Source: Patescibacteria group bacterium (GTDB lineage: Bacteria > Patescibacteriota > Patescibacteriia > UBA1558 > GWA2-36-10). Taken from it: a DNA stretch of 32,869 nucleotides. Where the stretch lies: assembly GCA_028718865.1 (NCBI GenBank), contig JAQUKX010000008.1, positions 1-32,869 of the forward strand. The letters run 5' to 3'. The notes under the pieces were generated by a model. It was not told where the DNA came from. It saw nothing but the letters and a program-made list of their open reading frames with translations, and ran no database searches. Made by a program: the position numbers and the translations under genes. Of this stretch, positions 23,874 to 31,179 are shown in pieces. Position 1 is the stretch's first letter. Each line of letters begins with the position of its first letter.

Positions 23874-24192
23874 AAGAAACGAACAGGTCGCCGAGCTTTT
23901 ACGCTCAGCTATAAACAGCATCTTGCAAAAAGAATTTGAGCCGCCCCATGGTATCTTGGTCAATGTTTCTGAGGTCAATGTCTCGCCGGATCTAAAAAAA
24001 GCCACGGCTTATGTCAGTGTCCTGCCTCAGGATAAAAGCGGTTCGGGGCTGGAAGCGGTTCGCCGTTTTAGCGGCCGGGTGCAGAGAGAAATGGGCCGCT
24101 ATCTCAAAATGCAAAATACTCCCCAGCTAATCTGGGAATTAGATGATCGCGATCTCAAATACAAAGCCATAGACGAAGCCCTAAGTCGTTAA
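23866..24192 (+). CDS. rbfA: Ribosome-binding factor A
   Basis: 30S maturation factor with a KH-like fold, 108 residues. I start at ATG 23866 (MSKRNEQVAELLRSAINSIL), which matches the family N-terminus; an earlier in-frame ATG at 23791 would add 25 residues read from inside infB. VNVSPDLKKATAYVSVLP is the diagnostic core. The start overlaps the infB stop by 8 bases, so translation is coupled, and infB-rbfA is the classic order. The terminator stem begins at the stop codon. Confidence 0.94.
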   Translation: MSKRNEQVAELLRSAINSILQKEFEPPHGILVNVSEVNVSPDLKKATAYVSVLPQDKSGSGLEAVRRFSGRVQREMGRYLKMQNTPQLIWELDDRDLKYKAIDEALSR

Positions 24193-24220
24193 AATGCGCC
24201 ACTTCTAAAGAGCGCATTTT
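24191..24220 (+). terminator. Terminator of infB-rbfA
   Basis: AAAATGCGC (24191-24199) and GCGCATTTT (24212-24220) form a 9-bp perfect stem with a T-ending arm, directly at the rbfA stop. Confidence 0.82.
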
Positions 24221-24224
24221 ATTA

Positions 24225-24253
24225 TTGACTAAGTAGATTTTTTTGGCTATAAT
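24225..24253 (+). promoter_or_regulatory. Promoter producing a leaderless nrnA transcript
   Basis: -35 TTGACT (24225-24230), 17-base spacer, perfect -10 TATAAT (24248-24253). Counting 7 bases gives a start near 24260, two bases before ATG 24262. Confidence 0.82.
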
Positions 24254-24261
24254 CTTTTATT

Positions 24262-25233
24262 ATGCAAAATCATAAAAATTCCAGCCAAGCTATTTATAAC
24301 GAAATCAAGCAGGCCAAAAAAATACTGCTGATTTCCCACCAAAAGCCCGACGGCGATACTCTGGGCGCCAATTTCGCTCTGGCTGCTTACTTGCGGCAAA
24401 TAGGCAAAATAGCGGACAGCTTTTGTTTTGATCCTTTGCCTACTTATCTAAAATTCTTGCCTCAAAGTGAAAAATTAAGCTCCGACCATCTGCTATTTCA
24501 GCAAAGCTATGATTTGATTATCATTGTTGACTCCTCCAATTTGGAAATGACCGGTGTCAAAGAATTGCTCGCCGTCGCCGTAATGAAAGCACCAAAAAAA
24601 ATAATCAATATTGACCATCATGTTTCCAACCCTCACTACGGCGATATCAACTTGGTAATCAATGATAGCTCCTCAACCTGCGAAATAGTCTATCGCTTGC
24701 TCAAAGATTGGCAAATAAACTGGCACGCTGACATAGCTCAAAATCTGGCCTGCGGTATTATGACCGATACTGGCGGCCTGAAAAATCCCGGCACTGGTTA
24801 TCAGGCTGTAGCAGCTGTTTCTGAACTGGTTAATCTAGGAGCCAATCTAACCAAAATAACCAAACAAGCTCTGCAAAACACCAAGCTCAACCAACTCAAG
24901 CTCTGGGGACGAGCACTGGAGAGGCTGACCAAGAGCCCTAATTACAGCTTGGTCTACACCTGGCTAACCCAAAAAGACTACCAAGAATGCCAGGCCAGCG
25001 AAGAAGACAGCGAAGGCCTATCCAATTTTCTCCACATCCTCAAAGAAGGAGAAGTCATACTGGTGCTCAAAGAAAGTCAAAGCGGCCTAATCCGAGGCTC
25101 TCTAAGAACATCCGGAGACATTGACTTAAGCCAACTCGCTGGACTTTTTGGCGGCGGTGGCCACAAAAAAGCAGCCGGCTTTAGCTTGCCAGGAAAGCTG
25201 GTCTATGATAATAATAGATTAAGAATAGTTTAG
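24262..25233 (+). CDS. nrnA: DHH/DHHA1 bifunctional oligoribonuclease/PAP phosphatase (NrnA-like)
   Basis: Degrades nano-RNA (2-5 nt) and dephosphorylates pAp. The 323-residue protein has intact metal ligands: H26, D30 and D32 in SHQKPDGDTLG, D90 in IIVDSSN, and D118-H119-H120 in NIDHHVSN. The substrate-binding GGGGHKKAAGF closes the DHHA1 domain. The transcript appears leaderless (see the promoter just upstream). It stands alone between the infB-rbfA terminator and clpP. The degenerate homologue at 20617 gives a pair, one active and one not. Confidence 0.93.
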   Translation: MQNHKNSSQAIYNEIKQAKKILLISHQKPDGDTLGANFALAAYLRQIGKIADSFCFDPLPTYLKFLPQSEKLSSDHLLFQQSYDLIIIVDSSNLEMTGVKELLAVAVMKAPKKIINIDHHVSNPHYGDINLVINDSSSTCEIVYRLLKDWQINWHADIAQNLACGIMTDTGGLKNPGTGYQAVAAVSELVNLGANLTKITKQALQNTKLNQLKLWGRALERLTKSPNYSLVYTWLTQKDYQECQASEEDSEGLSNFLHILKEGEVILVLKESQSGLIRGSLRTSGDIDLSQLAGLFGGGGHKKAAGFSLPGKLVYDNNRLRIV

Positions 25234-25344
25234 CCTATGGCTTATTGCTTATGGCAGACACTTTACTTAATTTAAATATCAACTAACTTATAAAATATAA
25301 TAATGTGTGGCATTGGTACTTAACAATAGACTACTAACAAAAAT

Positions 25345-25917
25345 ATGCTTATACCAACCGTAATAGAAAAAGTGCCCGGCGGCGAAAGAGCTTATGATAT
25401 TTATTCCCGCCTGCTCAAAGAAAGAATAATTTTTTTGGGTGACCCGATTGATGACAGGATAGCCAATCTAGTGGTGGCGCAGCTTCTTTTTTTGGATGCT
25501 CAAGATCAAAAGAAACCGATAAAAATGTATATCAACTGCCCAGGCGGATCAGTCACTGACGGCCTGGCTATTTACGATACCATGCAGTATGTCAAAAGTC
25601 CGGTTTCCACTATTTGCATCGGACTAGCCGCTTCCATGGGCGCCTTGCTTTTGACAGCCGGCAGCCAAGGACAACGCTATGCTCTGCCCAATGCCGAAGT
25701 GTTAATCCACCAAGTAATGGGCGGCGCCAGTGGACAAGCCAGTGATATCAAAATAAAAGCCGAGCAGATTCTCAAGCTAAAAAGCCGCTTGAACAAAATT
25801 TTACAAAAACACACTAACCAGCCACTAAAAAAAATAGAAAAAGATACTGACCGCGACTATTACATGACCGCCGAGGAAGCGCTGGAGTACGGCTTGATAG
25901 ACAAAATAATAAAATAA
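25345..25917 (+). CDS. clpP: ATP-dependent Clp protease proteolytic subunit
   Basis: Serine protease barrel that works with a ClpX or ClpA-type unfoldase. The 190-residue protein starts [20 protein letters not shown]. The catalytic triad is in place: S97 in AASMGA, H122 in LIHQVMGG and D171 in [19 protein letters not shown] and [20 protein letters not shown] are standard. No propeptide is evident. A TATAAT at 25296-25301 may be its -10 box; the -35 is poor. No SD is seen before the ATG. Confidence 0.97.
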   Translation: MLIPTVIEKVPGGERAYDIYSRLLKERIIFLGDPIDDRIANLVVAQLLFLDAQDQKKPIKMYINCPGGSVTDGLAIYDTMQYVKSPVSTICIGLAASMGALLLTAGSQGQRYALPNAEVLIHQVMGGASGQASDIKIKAEQILKLKSRLNKILQKHTNQPLKKIEKDTDRDYYMTAEEALEYGLIDKIIK

Positions 25918-25962
25918 GCCGAAAAACTCTTTCCAATTTTTGGCAAATGTGATAATATATTT

Positions 25963-26090
25963 TTCGAGACGAGTTTTTGGGTTTTTCAACCCACTAACAT
26001 ATGCTCGTCACGGAGGCCATCGGCGCATGGCACCAATTGGTAGTCGTAAGACTTCAAGCGATGCCAGGCACTACGCCGATGGTCTTTTTT
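25963..26090 (+). ncRNA. Possible structured small RNA or structured mRNA leader
   Basis: An extended -10 (TGTGATAAT, ending 25956) would start a transcript near 25963. The RNA folds well on paper: GACGAG (25968-25973) with CTCGTC (26004-26009) around GGGTT-TTTC-AACCC, then an 11-bp stem, 26015-26025 with 26074-26084 (one G-U). Inside that lie TGGCA/TGCCA, TTG/CAA and AGTC-GTAA-GACT with a GNRA tetraloop. Six T follow the long stem, as in a terminator. It does not match SRP, 6S, RNase P or tmRNA hallmarks. The region also contains the start of a possible 47-codon gene, so the two readings compete. Confidence 0.45.
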
Positions 26091-26170
26091 ATATCAAGAT
26101 ATGGGACTTGATTTTTCCAGCAGCTTATGGTAGATTGACTGACGAGGATAAAATCCTCAGTAAAGTTTAA
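26027..26170 (+). CDS. Possible 47-residue protein with strong SD inside a structured region
   Basis: ATG 26027 is preceded at 10 bases by GGAGG (26012-26016), the same spacing as the 14145 gene. It encodes MAPIGSRKTSSDARHYADGL, then FYIKIWDLIFPAAYGRLTDE and DKILSKV. Composition is protein-like, with a hydrophobic centre and an acidic end. However, the start lies between the two arms of an 11-bp stem that also takes in the last two G of the SD, so translation would be poor unless the fold opens. A hairpin (GAGGAT-AAA-ATCCTC) lies near the stop. No family recognised. The competing reading is a non-coding RNA. Confidence 0.45.
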   Translation: MAPIGSRKTSSDARHYADGLFYIKIWDLIFPAAYGRLTDEDKILSKV

Positions 26171-26280
26171 AAAATTAATTTACTGTTTTACCTGTTTTGA
26201 AAGCTATTGGACAATTTTGACGCTATAAAAAATCTAAATTAGCGCCTAAAAAAGCTTAAATTTGTGTCTATAAACAACTC

Positions 26281-26339
26281 TATAATAAGTATTTCTCGCG
26301 ACCGTCAGGCCTCAATTGACGGTAGTTGGTTGTTTTTTT
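26281..26339 (+). promoter_or_regulatory. -10 box and hairpin/T-run in the rny leader
   Basis: The 206 bases before rny hold no gene. TATAAT stands at 26281-26286 (poor -35). ACCGTCA (26301-26307) pairs with TGACGGT (26317-26323), and 9 bases later comes a run of seven T (26333-26339). An outer AAACAAC/GTTGTTT pairing is possible. It may be an attenuator or a processed leader of the rny operon. Confidence 0.4.
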
Positions 26340-26376
26340 CTCAAAACTAAAACAGTAAATCGGAAAGCTAGATAAG

Positions 26377-27891
26377 ATGGAATTAATATGGCTAATAGCC
26401 GCTCTTCTTGCCGGTGCTTTTTTTGGTTTTATAATCAGAAAACTCTTTATCAGCCAAAGAATAAAATCAGCCGAAAGTAAAGCGGAACACATTTTGTCCG
26501 AAGCCAAACAAAATGCTAAGGACACCCTCCTAGACGCCAAAGACAAGGCGCTGGGCATAATCGAAGAAGCGAAAAAAGAAGAAAAAGAAAGGCGTGATCA
26601 GCTCCAAGAAGTGGAAAAGCGCCTAGCTGGGCGCGAGTCTCTTTTTGATAAAAAATTGCTGGAACTGGAAGACAGCAAGCAAAAAATCGGCCACGACCGG
26701 CAACAGCTGGAAAAACAAAAAGCTGAAGTTCAAAAAATCAAGACTGAACAGCTAACCAAGCTGGAAAAAATCGCTGGTCTCAATCAGGACGAAGCTAAAG
26801 AAATTCTGATAAAAAATACCGAGAGCCGGATGAAAGACGAGCTGATGCATCGTCTGCGCAAGCTGGAAGAACAATCTAGTGAAGAACTCGACAAAAAAGC
26901 CAAAGAAATCCTCAGCTCAGTCATAGAGCGCTGTGCCGCTCCCCATACAGTGGAGACCACCACCACTGCTGTCAGCCTACCCAACGAAGAAATGAAAGGA
27001 CGCATTATCGGTCGCGAAGGCAGAAACATCAAAACCATAGAACAGCTCACTGGCGTAGAAATAATCATTGATGACACGCCCGAGTCTATTTTGATTTCAG
27101 CTTTTAATCCTATTCGCCGCCAGCTGGCCAAGCGATCTTTGGAAAAGCTGATGGTCGACGGACGTATCCATCCCGGCCGCATTGAAGAAACCATCCAGCA
27201 AGCCAAAAAGGAATTGGCCTTAGATATCAAAAAAGCCGGAGAAGAAGCTGTCTATAAAGCCGGCGTTATCGGACTAGACAGCAAGCTCATTCAAGTACTG
27301 GGACGCCTTAAATACCGCACCAGTTATGGCCAAAATCAATTGCAACATGCTATTGAAGTTTCCCATTTATCTGGCCTTCTGGCCTCTGAATTGAAAGCTG
27401 ATGTCGGTATCTGCAAAAAAGGCGGACTACTCCACGATATTGGCAAGGCCTTGGATCATGAAATTCAAGGTTCTCACCCTGACATCGGCTACGACCTGAT
27501 GAAAAAATTCGGCTTGCCGGAGGAAGTGGCTTATCTGTCGCTGGCTCACCATGAAGACCATCCCAAAACTCTGGAAGGCATAGTAGTCAAAATCGCTGAC
27601 GCCATTTCCGGCTCGCGGCCGGGCGCCCGACGCGATTCCTTTGAAGAATACATCCAGCGTTTGACCGAGCTGGAAGACACCGCTAAATCTTTTGCCGGAG
27701 TGGAAAAAGTCTACGCGATTCAAGCCGGCCGAGAAATCCGCGTCTTTGTCTCGCCAGAAAACATAGATGATTATGCCGCTGTCCAACTAGCTAGGGATAT
27801 CGCCAACAAAATAGAAAATGACTTGCGCTATCCCGGCGAAATAAAAGTAACTGTTATCAGAGAAAAAAGAATTACCGAATATGCCAGATAA
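26377..27891 (+). CDS. rny: Ribonuclease Y
   Basis: Membrane-anchored endoribonuclease that starts mRNA decay. The 504-residue protein has the family layout: one N-terminal helix (LIWLIAALLAGAFFGFIIRK), a long charged coiled coil (about 30-190), a KH domain with GRIIGREGRNIKTIEQLTG, and an HD domain with catalytic H353-D354 in LLHDIGKALDHE. The C-terminus PGEIKVTVIREKRITEYA is typical. It overlaps ymdB by 11 bases. GGAAAG lies about 13 bases before the ATG, a weak ribosome site. Confidence 0.97.
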   Translation: MELIWLIAALLAGAFFGFIIRKLFISQRIKSAESKAEHILSEAKQNAKDTLLDAKDKALGIIEEAKKEEKERRDQLQEVEKRLAGRESLFDKKLLELEDSKQKIGHDRQQLEKQKAEVQKIKTEQLTKLEKIAGLNQDEAKEILIKNTESRMKDELMHRLRKLEEQSSEELDKKAKEILSSVIERCAAPHTVETTTTAVSLPNEEMKGRIIGREGRNIKTIEQLTGVEIIIDDTPESILISAFNPIRRQLAKRSLEKLMVDGRIHPGRIEETIQQAKKELALDIKKAGEEAVYKAGVIGLDSKLIQVLGRLKYRTSYGQNQLQHAIEVSHLSGLLASELKADVGICKKGGLLHDIGKALDHEIQGSHPDIGYDLMKKFGLPEEVAYLSLAHHEDHPKTLEGIVVKIADAISGSRPGARRDSFEEYIQRLTELEDTAKSFAGVEKVYAIQAGREIRVFVSPENIDDYAAVQLARDIANKIENDLRYPGEIKVTVIREKRITEYAR

Positions 27892-28684
27892 AACCATAAA
27901 AATAATATTCTTGGGCGACATTAGCGGTTACCTGGGCCGGGAAGGCGTCAAGGCTATTGTTCCTATCTGGCAAAAAAAATACCAGCCGGATTTGTTCATC
28001 GCTAACATAGAAAATCTGGCTCACAACAAAGGCGTTACTCCCAAAACTCTCAAAGAAATCTATGACACCGGCGTCAGGCTATATAGCGGTGGCAATCATA
28101 TTTGGAAAAAATATGATATCAGCCAGCTAGCCAAAGAAAGCGACTACCAGATAGCCTGTCCAGCCAACGACAGCCGCACACCCAAAAAATACCGTTACCA
28201 AACTACCGAGGTCAAAGGCGCAAAAATCGCTTTGGTCAGTCTCAATGGACGCACTTTTATGAATGATGATGGCTTGGCCAATCCTTTTTTCACCATAGAA
28301 AAAATCCTGAGCGAACTGCCGCCGGATGCCATTACAATTGTCGATATCCATGCTGAAGCTACCAGTGAAAAAAGAGCTTTGGGCTTTTACCTGGATGGCC
28401 GGGTAGCAGCGGTTTTGGGCACCCACACTCATGTACCTACGGCTGATGCCCAGATTCTGGCCAAAGGCACTGCTTATCTGACTGATATCGGCATGATAGG
28501 CGCCCATGATTCAATTTTGGGTATCAAAAAGGAAATCATCATTGAAAAATTCCTCACTGAAAACAAAATTCTACATGATTTGCCCAAATCTGGCCAAATT
28601 GAAATAAATGCGGTATTATTAGAAATAGATAAACTCAGCAAAAAAGCGAAAAAAATAAAAAATTTAAGGGAAATAATTAATTAA
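27881..28684 (+). CDS. ymdB: YmdB-type metallophosphoesterase (TIGR00282 family)
   Basis: Calcineurin-like phosphoesterase of 267 residues; Bacillus YmdB hydrolyses 2',3'-cyclic nucleotides and affects biofilm and motility. Metal ligands are visible in FLGDISG, IANIENLAHNKG, SGGNHIWKKYD, VDIHAEATSEK and LGTHTHVPTAD. It follows rny with an 11-base overlap, the same pairing seen in Firmicutes, where the two act in RNA turnover. A basic tail (KLSKKAKKIKNLREIIN) ends the protein. Confidence 0.93.
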   Translation: MPDKTIKIIFLGDISGYLGREGVKAIVPIWQKKYQPDLFIANIENLAHNKGVTPKTLKEIYDTGVRLYSGGNHIWKKYDISQLAKESDYQIACPANDSRTPKKYRYQTTEVKGAKIALVSLNGRTFMNDDGLANPFFTIEKILSELPPDAITIVDIHAEATSEKRALGFYLDGRVAAVLGTHTHVPTADAQILAKGTAYLTDIGMIGAHDSILGIKKEIIIEKFLTENKILHDLPKSGQIEINAVLLEIDKLSKKAKKIKNLREIIN

Positions 28685-28689
28685 ACTAT

Positions 28690-28968
28690 ATGAAAAAAGC
28701 GCAGCTAATTGAAGCCGTAGCCATCAAGGCCGGCGTCAGTAAAAAGGAAAGCGAAAGCGTCCTGGAAGCTTTGCAAAATCTAATCATTGAGCGTCTCAAA
28801 GAAGGCAAGGAAACTACCCTGACCGGTTTTGGCACCTTTTCCGCCAAGGCAAGACATGCTCGCATGGGAGTCAATCCGCAAAATCCCAAAGAAAGGATTG
28901 AAATTCCCAAAGTCATAGTGCCAAAATTCAAAGCTGGCAAAACTCTCAAAGACTCTCTAAAAAAATAG
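28690..28968 (+). CDS. HU-family DNA-binding protein
   Basis: Nucleoid protein of 92 residues. The helical part (MKKAQLIEAVAIKAGVSKKE) and the diagnostic GFGTFSAKARHARMGVNPQN segment, with PKERIEIPK in the arm, are those of HU/IHF dimers; VPKFKAGKTLKDSLKK closes it. R-x-G-x-NPQ at the arm tip carries the proline that kinks DNA. It lies 5 bases after ymdB and 9 before the HD gene, so it belongs to the rny transcript. HU versus IHF cannot be separated. Confidence 0.95.
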   Translation: MKKAQLIEAVAIKAGVSKKESESVLEALQNLIIERLKEGKETTLTGFGTFSAKARHARMGVNPQNPKERIEIPKVIVPKFKAGKTLKDSLKK

Positions 28969-28977
28969 ACGCAAACA

Positions 28978-29646
28978 ATGGAGCCGACTCTCAAGCAGCT
29001 AAAAAAAGATCCGCGCATCAACGCTTTTATTGATCATAGCAACCAATATCTAAAAGGTCTTGGCTATACTGATCATGGCCGGCGGCATTTGGATATAGTC
29101 AGCGACCGCGCCAAAATGATAGCCAACAAAATCGGCCTAATTGCTAAGGATCAAGAAGCCGCCGCCGTGGCTGGCTGGTGCCATGACATGGGTAATTTTT
29201 TGGGTCGCACCCAGCACCACTATTGGGCGGCTTTTCTTTTTTCCCAATGCTATATCAGCCAAAGCCCTGATCCTGATTATATAGCCAAAATAATTCAAGC
29301 CATTGTTTCCCATGATAAAGATGACCTGAAAATCGTGGATAAAATAACCGCCTGTCTGGTAATCGCCGATAAGTCTGATGTCCACCGCCTGCGGGTAATC
29401 AAAAAAAGCCTCAAAGAAATAAAAGAAGATATCCACGATCGGGTCAACTATTCGGTTACTGCCAATCGCCTGCTGGTCGATCCGGCCAAAAAGAAAATCA
29501 GCTTGCTACTCAAGCTGGACACAAATTTTACCGACATTATGGACTATTTTTCAATTTTTGTAGAAAGGATGAACTACTGCCAAAAAGCTGCTCAATATCT
29601 GGGCTATGATTTTAATCTAACTATCAACAAAACCAAACTAGCTTAA
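28978..29646 (+). CDS. HD-domain phosphohydrolase
   Basis: A 222-residue HD superfamily protein. Metal ligands are readable: H37 in TDHGRRHLD, H69-D70 in GWCHDMGNF, H80/H81 in TQHHYW, H112 in IVSHDKDD, and D131 in VIADKSD. The extra histidines suggest the two-metal type. The substrate is unknown (nucleotide or cyclic nucleotide hydrolysis are typical). It ends the rny-ymdB-HU run. Its stop codon overlaps that of the convergent peptidase gene, with no terminator between them. Confidence 0.85.
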   Translation: MEPTLKQLKKDPRINAFIDHSNQYLKGLGYTDHGRRHLDIVSDRAKMIANKIGLIAKDQEAAAVAGWCHDMGNFLGRTQHHYWAAFLFSQCYISQSPDPDYIAKIIQAIVSHDKDDLKIVDKITACLVIADKSDVHRLRVIKKSLKEIKEDIHDRVNYSVTANRLLVDPAKKKISLLLKLDTNFTDIMDYFSIFVERMNYCQKAAQYLGYDFNLTINKTKLA

Positions 29647-30473
29647 TCGGGCAGCAAAACCAAAGCGCGCTTAGGGCCGATAGTCTGACCCTTATTTTTA
29701 TCCCAGTCAAAAATAGAAGACATTAGATTGGCTGAGCTATAAACAAAATCTGCTCCCCTTCTGGTGCCGGGGTCATTGGTGATAAAATTATCGCCTAGAT
29801 AACCCTTGACCACCAGCATATGATAGGCTGGTCCCTGGCCGCTAAAAAAAGGATTTTCCAGCTTGCGGCCGTCAGCCGGCACTATCAGCGGCAAGCCCCG
29901 ATCAAGAAAGCTACGGATTTTTTCCGCTGTCAAATCTTCTAGCACCTCTGTCCGATAAGGGAAAAATTGTCGAACCAGATCAGCTGTTTCAACAACTGCC
30001 AGATCATAATGACCGCCCCAATTTTCTTCCTGCCAATTCACCATATCAATCAAAATATTTTCTACCTGCTCTGGACTGGGCAGGTTTTTTCCTTGATAGT
30101 AATAATGCACCATCAAAATACTAGCTTCTTCGCAAGCGTCTTGAAAAGGCTGTTCCCAATTAGCAGTCGGCGCCTGAGAAGTAAAAGGTATAGCCAAATT
30201 AATACCCGACGACTGGCCTAAATTTTCTTCTTGGTTTTCTGATTTATTTTCTACTTGCTCATCAATATCCGTATTTTGAACTATCGATTCCTCTGCCAGC
30301 GGCCGATTATTGAGCTCTATCTCTGGTTCAAGCAAATCAATATTTTGGCTGAACTGCTGATAGCTTCTTTCTACTGGTAATTCCAGCTCCACCAGCTTAT
30401 GGGAACGAGTGCGGTAAGTGTATAAAGCAGCCAACAAAATAACCACAATTATGACAATTTGATATTTTTTCAT
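29643..30473 (-). CDS. Membrane-anchored C39-like cysteine peptidase
   Basis: A 276-residue protein with an N-terminal anchor (YQIVIIVVILLAALYTY, 4-20), an acidic low-complexity linker (about 60-88), and a papain-like Peptidase_C39_2 domain. Catalytic candidates are Q100 in FTSQAPTANW, C114 in QDACEEASI, H218 in GPAYHMLVV and D234 in ITNDPGTRRG. Such domains cleave peptides or act on cell-wall or secreted substrates outside the cell; the target here is unknown. A perfect 18-base palindrome lies 10 bases upstream of the ATG and overlaps the likely -10 region, so it may be repressor-controlled. Confidence 0.85.
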   Translation of the reverse strand: MKKYQIVIIVVILLAALYTYRTRSHKLVELELPVERSYQQFSQNIDLLEPEIELNNRPLAEESIVQNTDIDEQVENKSENQEENLGQSSGINLAIPFTSQAPTANWEQPFQDACEEASILMVHYYYQGKNLPSPEQVENILIDMVNWQEENWGGHYDLAVVETADLVRQFFPYRTEVLEDLTAEKIRSFLDRGLPLIVPADGRKLENPFFSGQGPAYHMLVVKGYLGDNFITNDPGTRRGADFVYSSANLMSSIFDWDKNKGQTIGPKRALVLLPD

Positions 30474-30482
30474 ATTTTATGC

Positions 30483-30500
30483 TAAGTTTAATTAAACTTA
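30483..30500. promoter_or_regulatory. Perfect 18-base palindrome between divergent genes
   Basis: TAAGTTTAATTAAACTTA is fully self-complementary. It lies 10 bases above the start of the peptidase gene and 5 bases above the -35 of the opposite promoter, where a dimeric regulator could affect both. No regulator gene is adjacent. Confidence 0.5.
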
Positions 30501-30504
30501 ACAC

Positions 30505-30533
30505 TTGACAAAAAAATAATCAAGAGTTAAACT
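30505..30533 (+). promoter_or_regulatory. Promoter of the small-gene pair at 30585/30886
   Basis: Perfect -35 TTGACA (30505-30510), 17-base spacer, -10 TAAACT (30528-30533). The start near 30541 gives a 44-base leader with a strong SD, the same layout as the gene at 14145. Confidence 0.72.
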
Positions 30534-30584
30534 GGCCTGTTCTTTACAAACAATCCGCCCCCGAGCTAGAAGGAGGACAAGAAA

Positions 30585-30872
30585 ATGAGCACCGTTGTCT
30601 GGCTATTTGCCCTTCCTTTGTTTCTGACAGTAGTATATATCGTGGTTTTATCCGTCTCAAAACGGATGAGCACGCATACCACATTCGGCTACATCTTTCT
30701 CATGATCAGTTTTTGGATTTCGGTCATCAATATCTTCTTTATCAGGCACCCTGACATAGACAGCGCCAAATTTTGGCTGCTGGGCAATGCTCTGGCGGCC
30801 TTAACAGCCGCCGACATTTTCGCTATTGGCGATAGTGAAAACTGGGATAGTATCTACTATCCCGACATCTGA
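30585..30872 (+). CDS. Small three-helix membrane protein with strong SD, unknown function
   Basis: A 95-residue membrane protein: helices at about 4-24, 35-54 and 63-82, with a basic loop (SKRMSTHTT) after the first and an acidic soluble tail (GDSENWDSIYYPDI). The start is set by GGAGG eight bases before the ATG. No family recognised. Codon use is richer in C/G than in nearby core genes. It shares a transcript with the gene at 30886, 13 bases downstream, and a very strong terminator ends the pair. The two products may act together; that is inferred from linkage alone. Confidence 0.72.
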   Translation: MSTVVWLFALPLFLTVVYIVVLSVSKRMSTHTTFGYIFLMISFWISVINIFFIRHPDIDSAKFWLLGNALAALTAADIFAIGDSENWDSIYYPDI

Positions 30873-30885
30873 AAAGGAGACAGAC

Positions 30886-31107
30886 GTGGACCTCTCGTCA
30901 CTGCCGACCGACACCATAGTCAAGAAAGACTATTGGAACCTGGGAGCTGGCATCACTTTCGACGGCTACTCCTTTGATGGAGGCCAGAGCTGGTACCTGC
31001 TCATGTATGGTGAATTGATTGAAGAGGAGCTCATGAACATGACTCTCTTCATGCCGCTTATCGACGAAAGTCTTGCCGAAAGTCTCCTAGCAATAACCGT
31101 CCAGTAG
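30886..31107 (+). CDS. Small acidic soluble protein with GTG start, unknown function
   Basis: A 73-residue acidic protein (MDLSSLPTDTIVKKDYWNLG; middle FDGYSFDGGQSWYLLMYGEL; end DESLAESLLAITVQ). The start is GTG 30886, fixed by AAGGAG six bases upstream; longer frames reaching back to 30826 overlap the preceding gene and lack a ribosome site. It has no Cys and no signal or membrane helix. No family recognised. It is the second gene of a two-gene cassette with the membrane protein at 30585, so it could be its cytoplasmic partner. Confidence 0.68.
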   Translation: MDLSSLPTDTIVKKDYWNLGAGITFDGYSFDGGQSWYLLMYGELIEEELMNMTLFMPLIDESLAESLLAITVQ

Positions 31108-31140
31108 TCACGCCCTCTCCCCACCTCCTTCTACGCTCGT

Positions 31141-31175
31141 TTCGGGCAGCCAAACTTGGCTGCCCGAATTTTTTT
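31141..31175 (+). terminator. Very strong terminator after the small-gene pair
   Basis: TTCGGGCAGCCAA (31141-31153) and TTGGCTGCCCGAA (31156-31168) are perfect 13-base arms, followed by seven T. Confidence 0.92.
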
Positions 31176-31179
31176 ATAA

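Noticed and set aside
25963-26090. SRP RNA, 6S RNA or tmRNA identity for the structured RNA
   Set aside because: No GGAA/GNRA SRP core with its conserved asymmetric loop, no long 6S bubble, no tRNA-like acceptor; only a generic fold with a GNRA tetraloop.
30826-31107. A longer version of the second cassette gene, starting at 30826
   Set aside because: It would overlap the preceding gene by 47 bases and lacks a ribosome site; GTG 30886 has AAGGAG at 6 bases.
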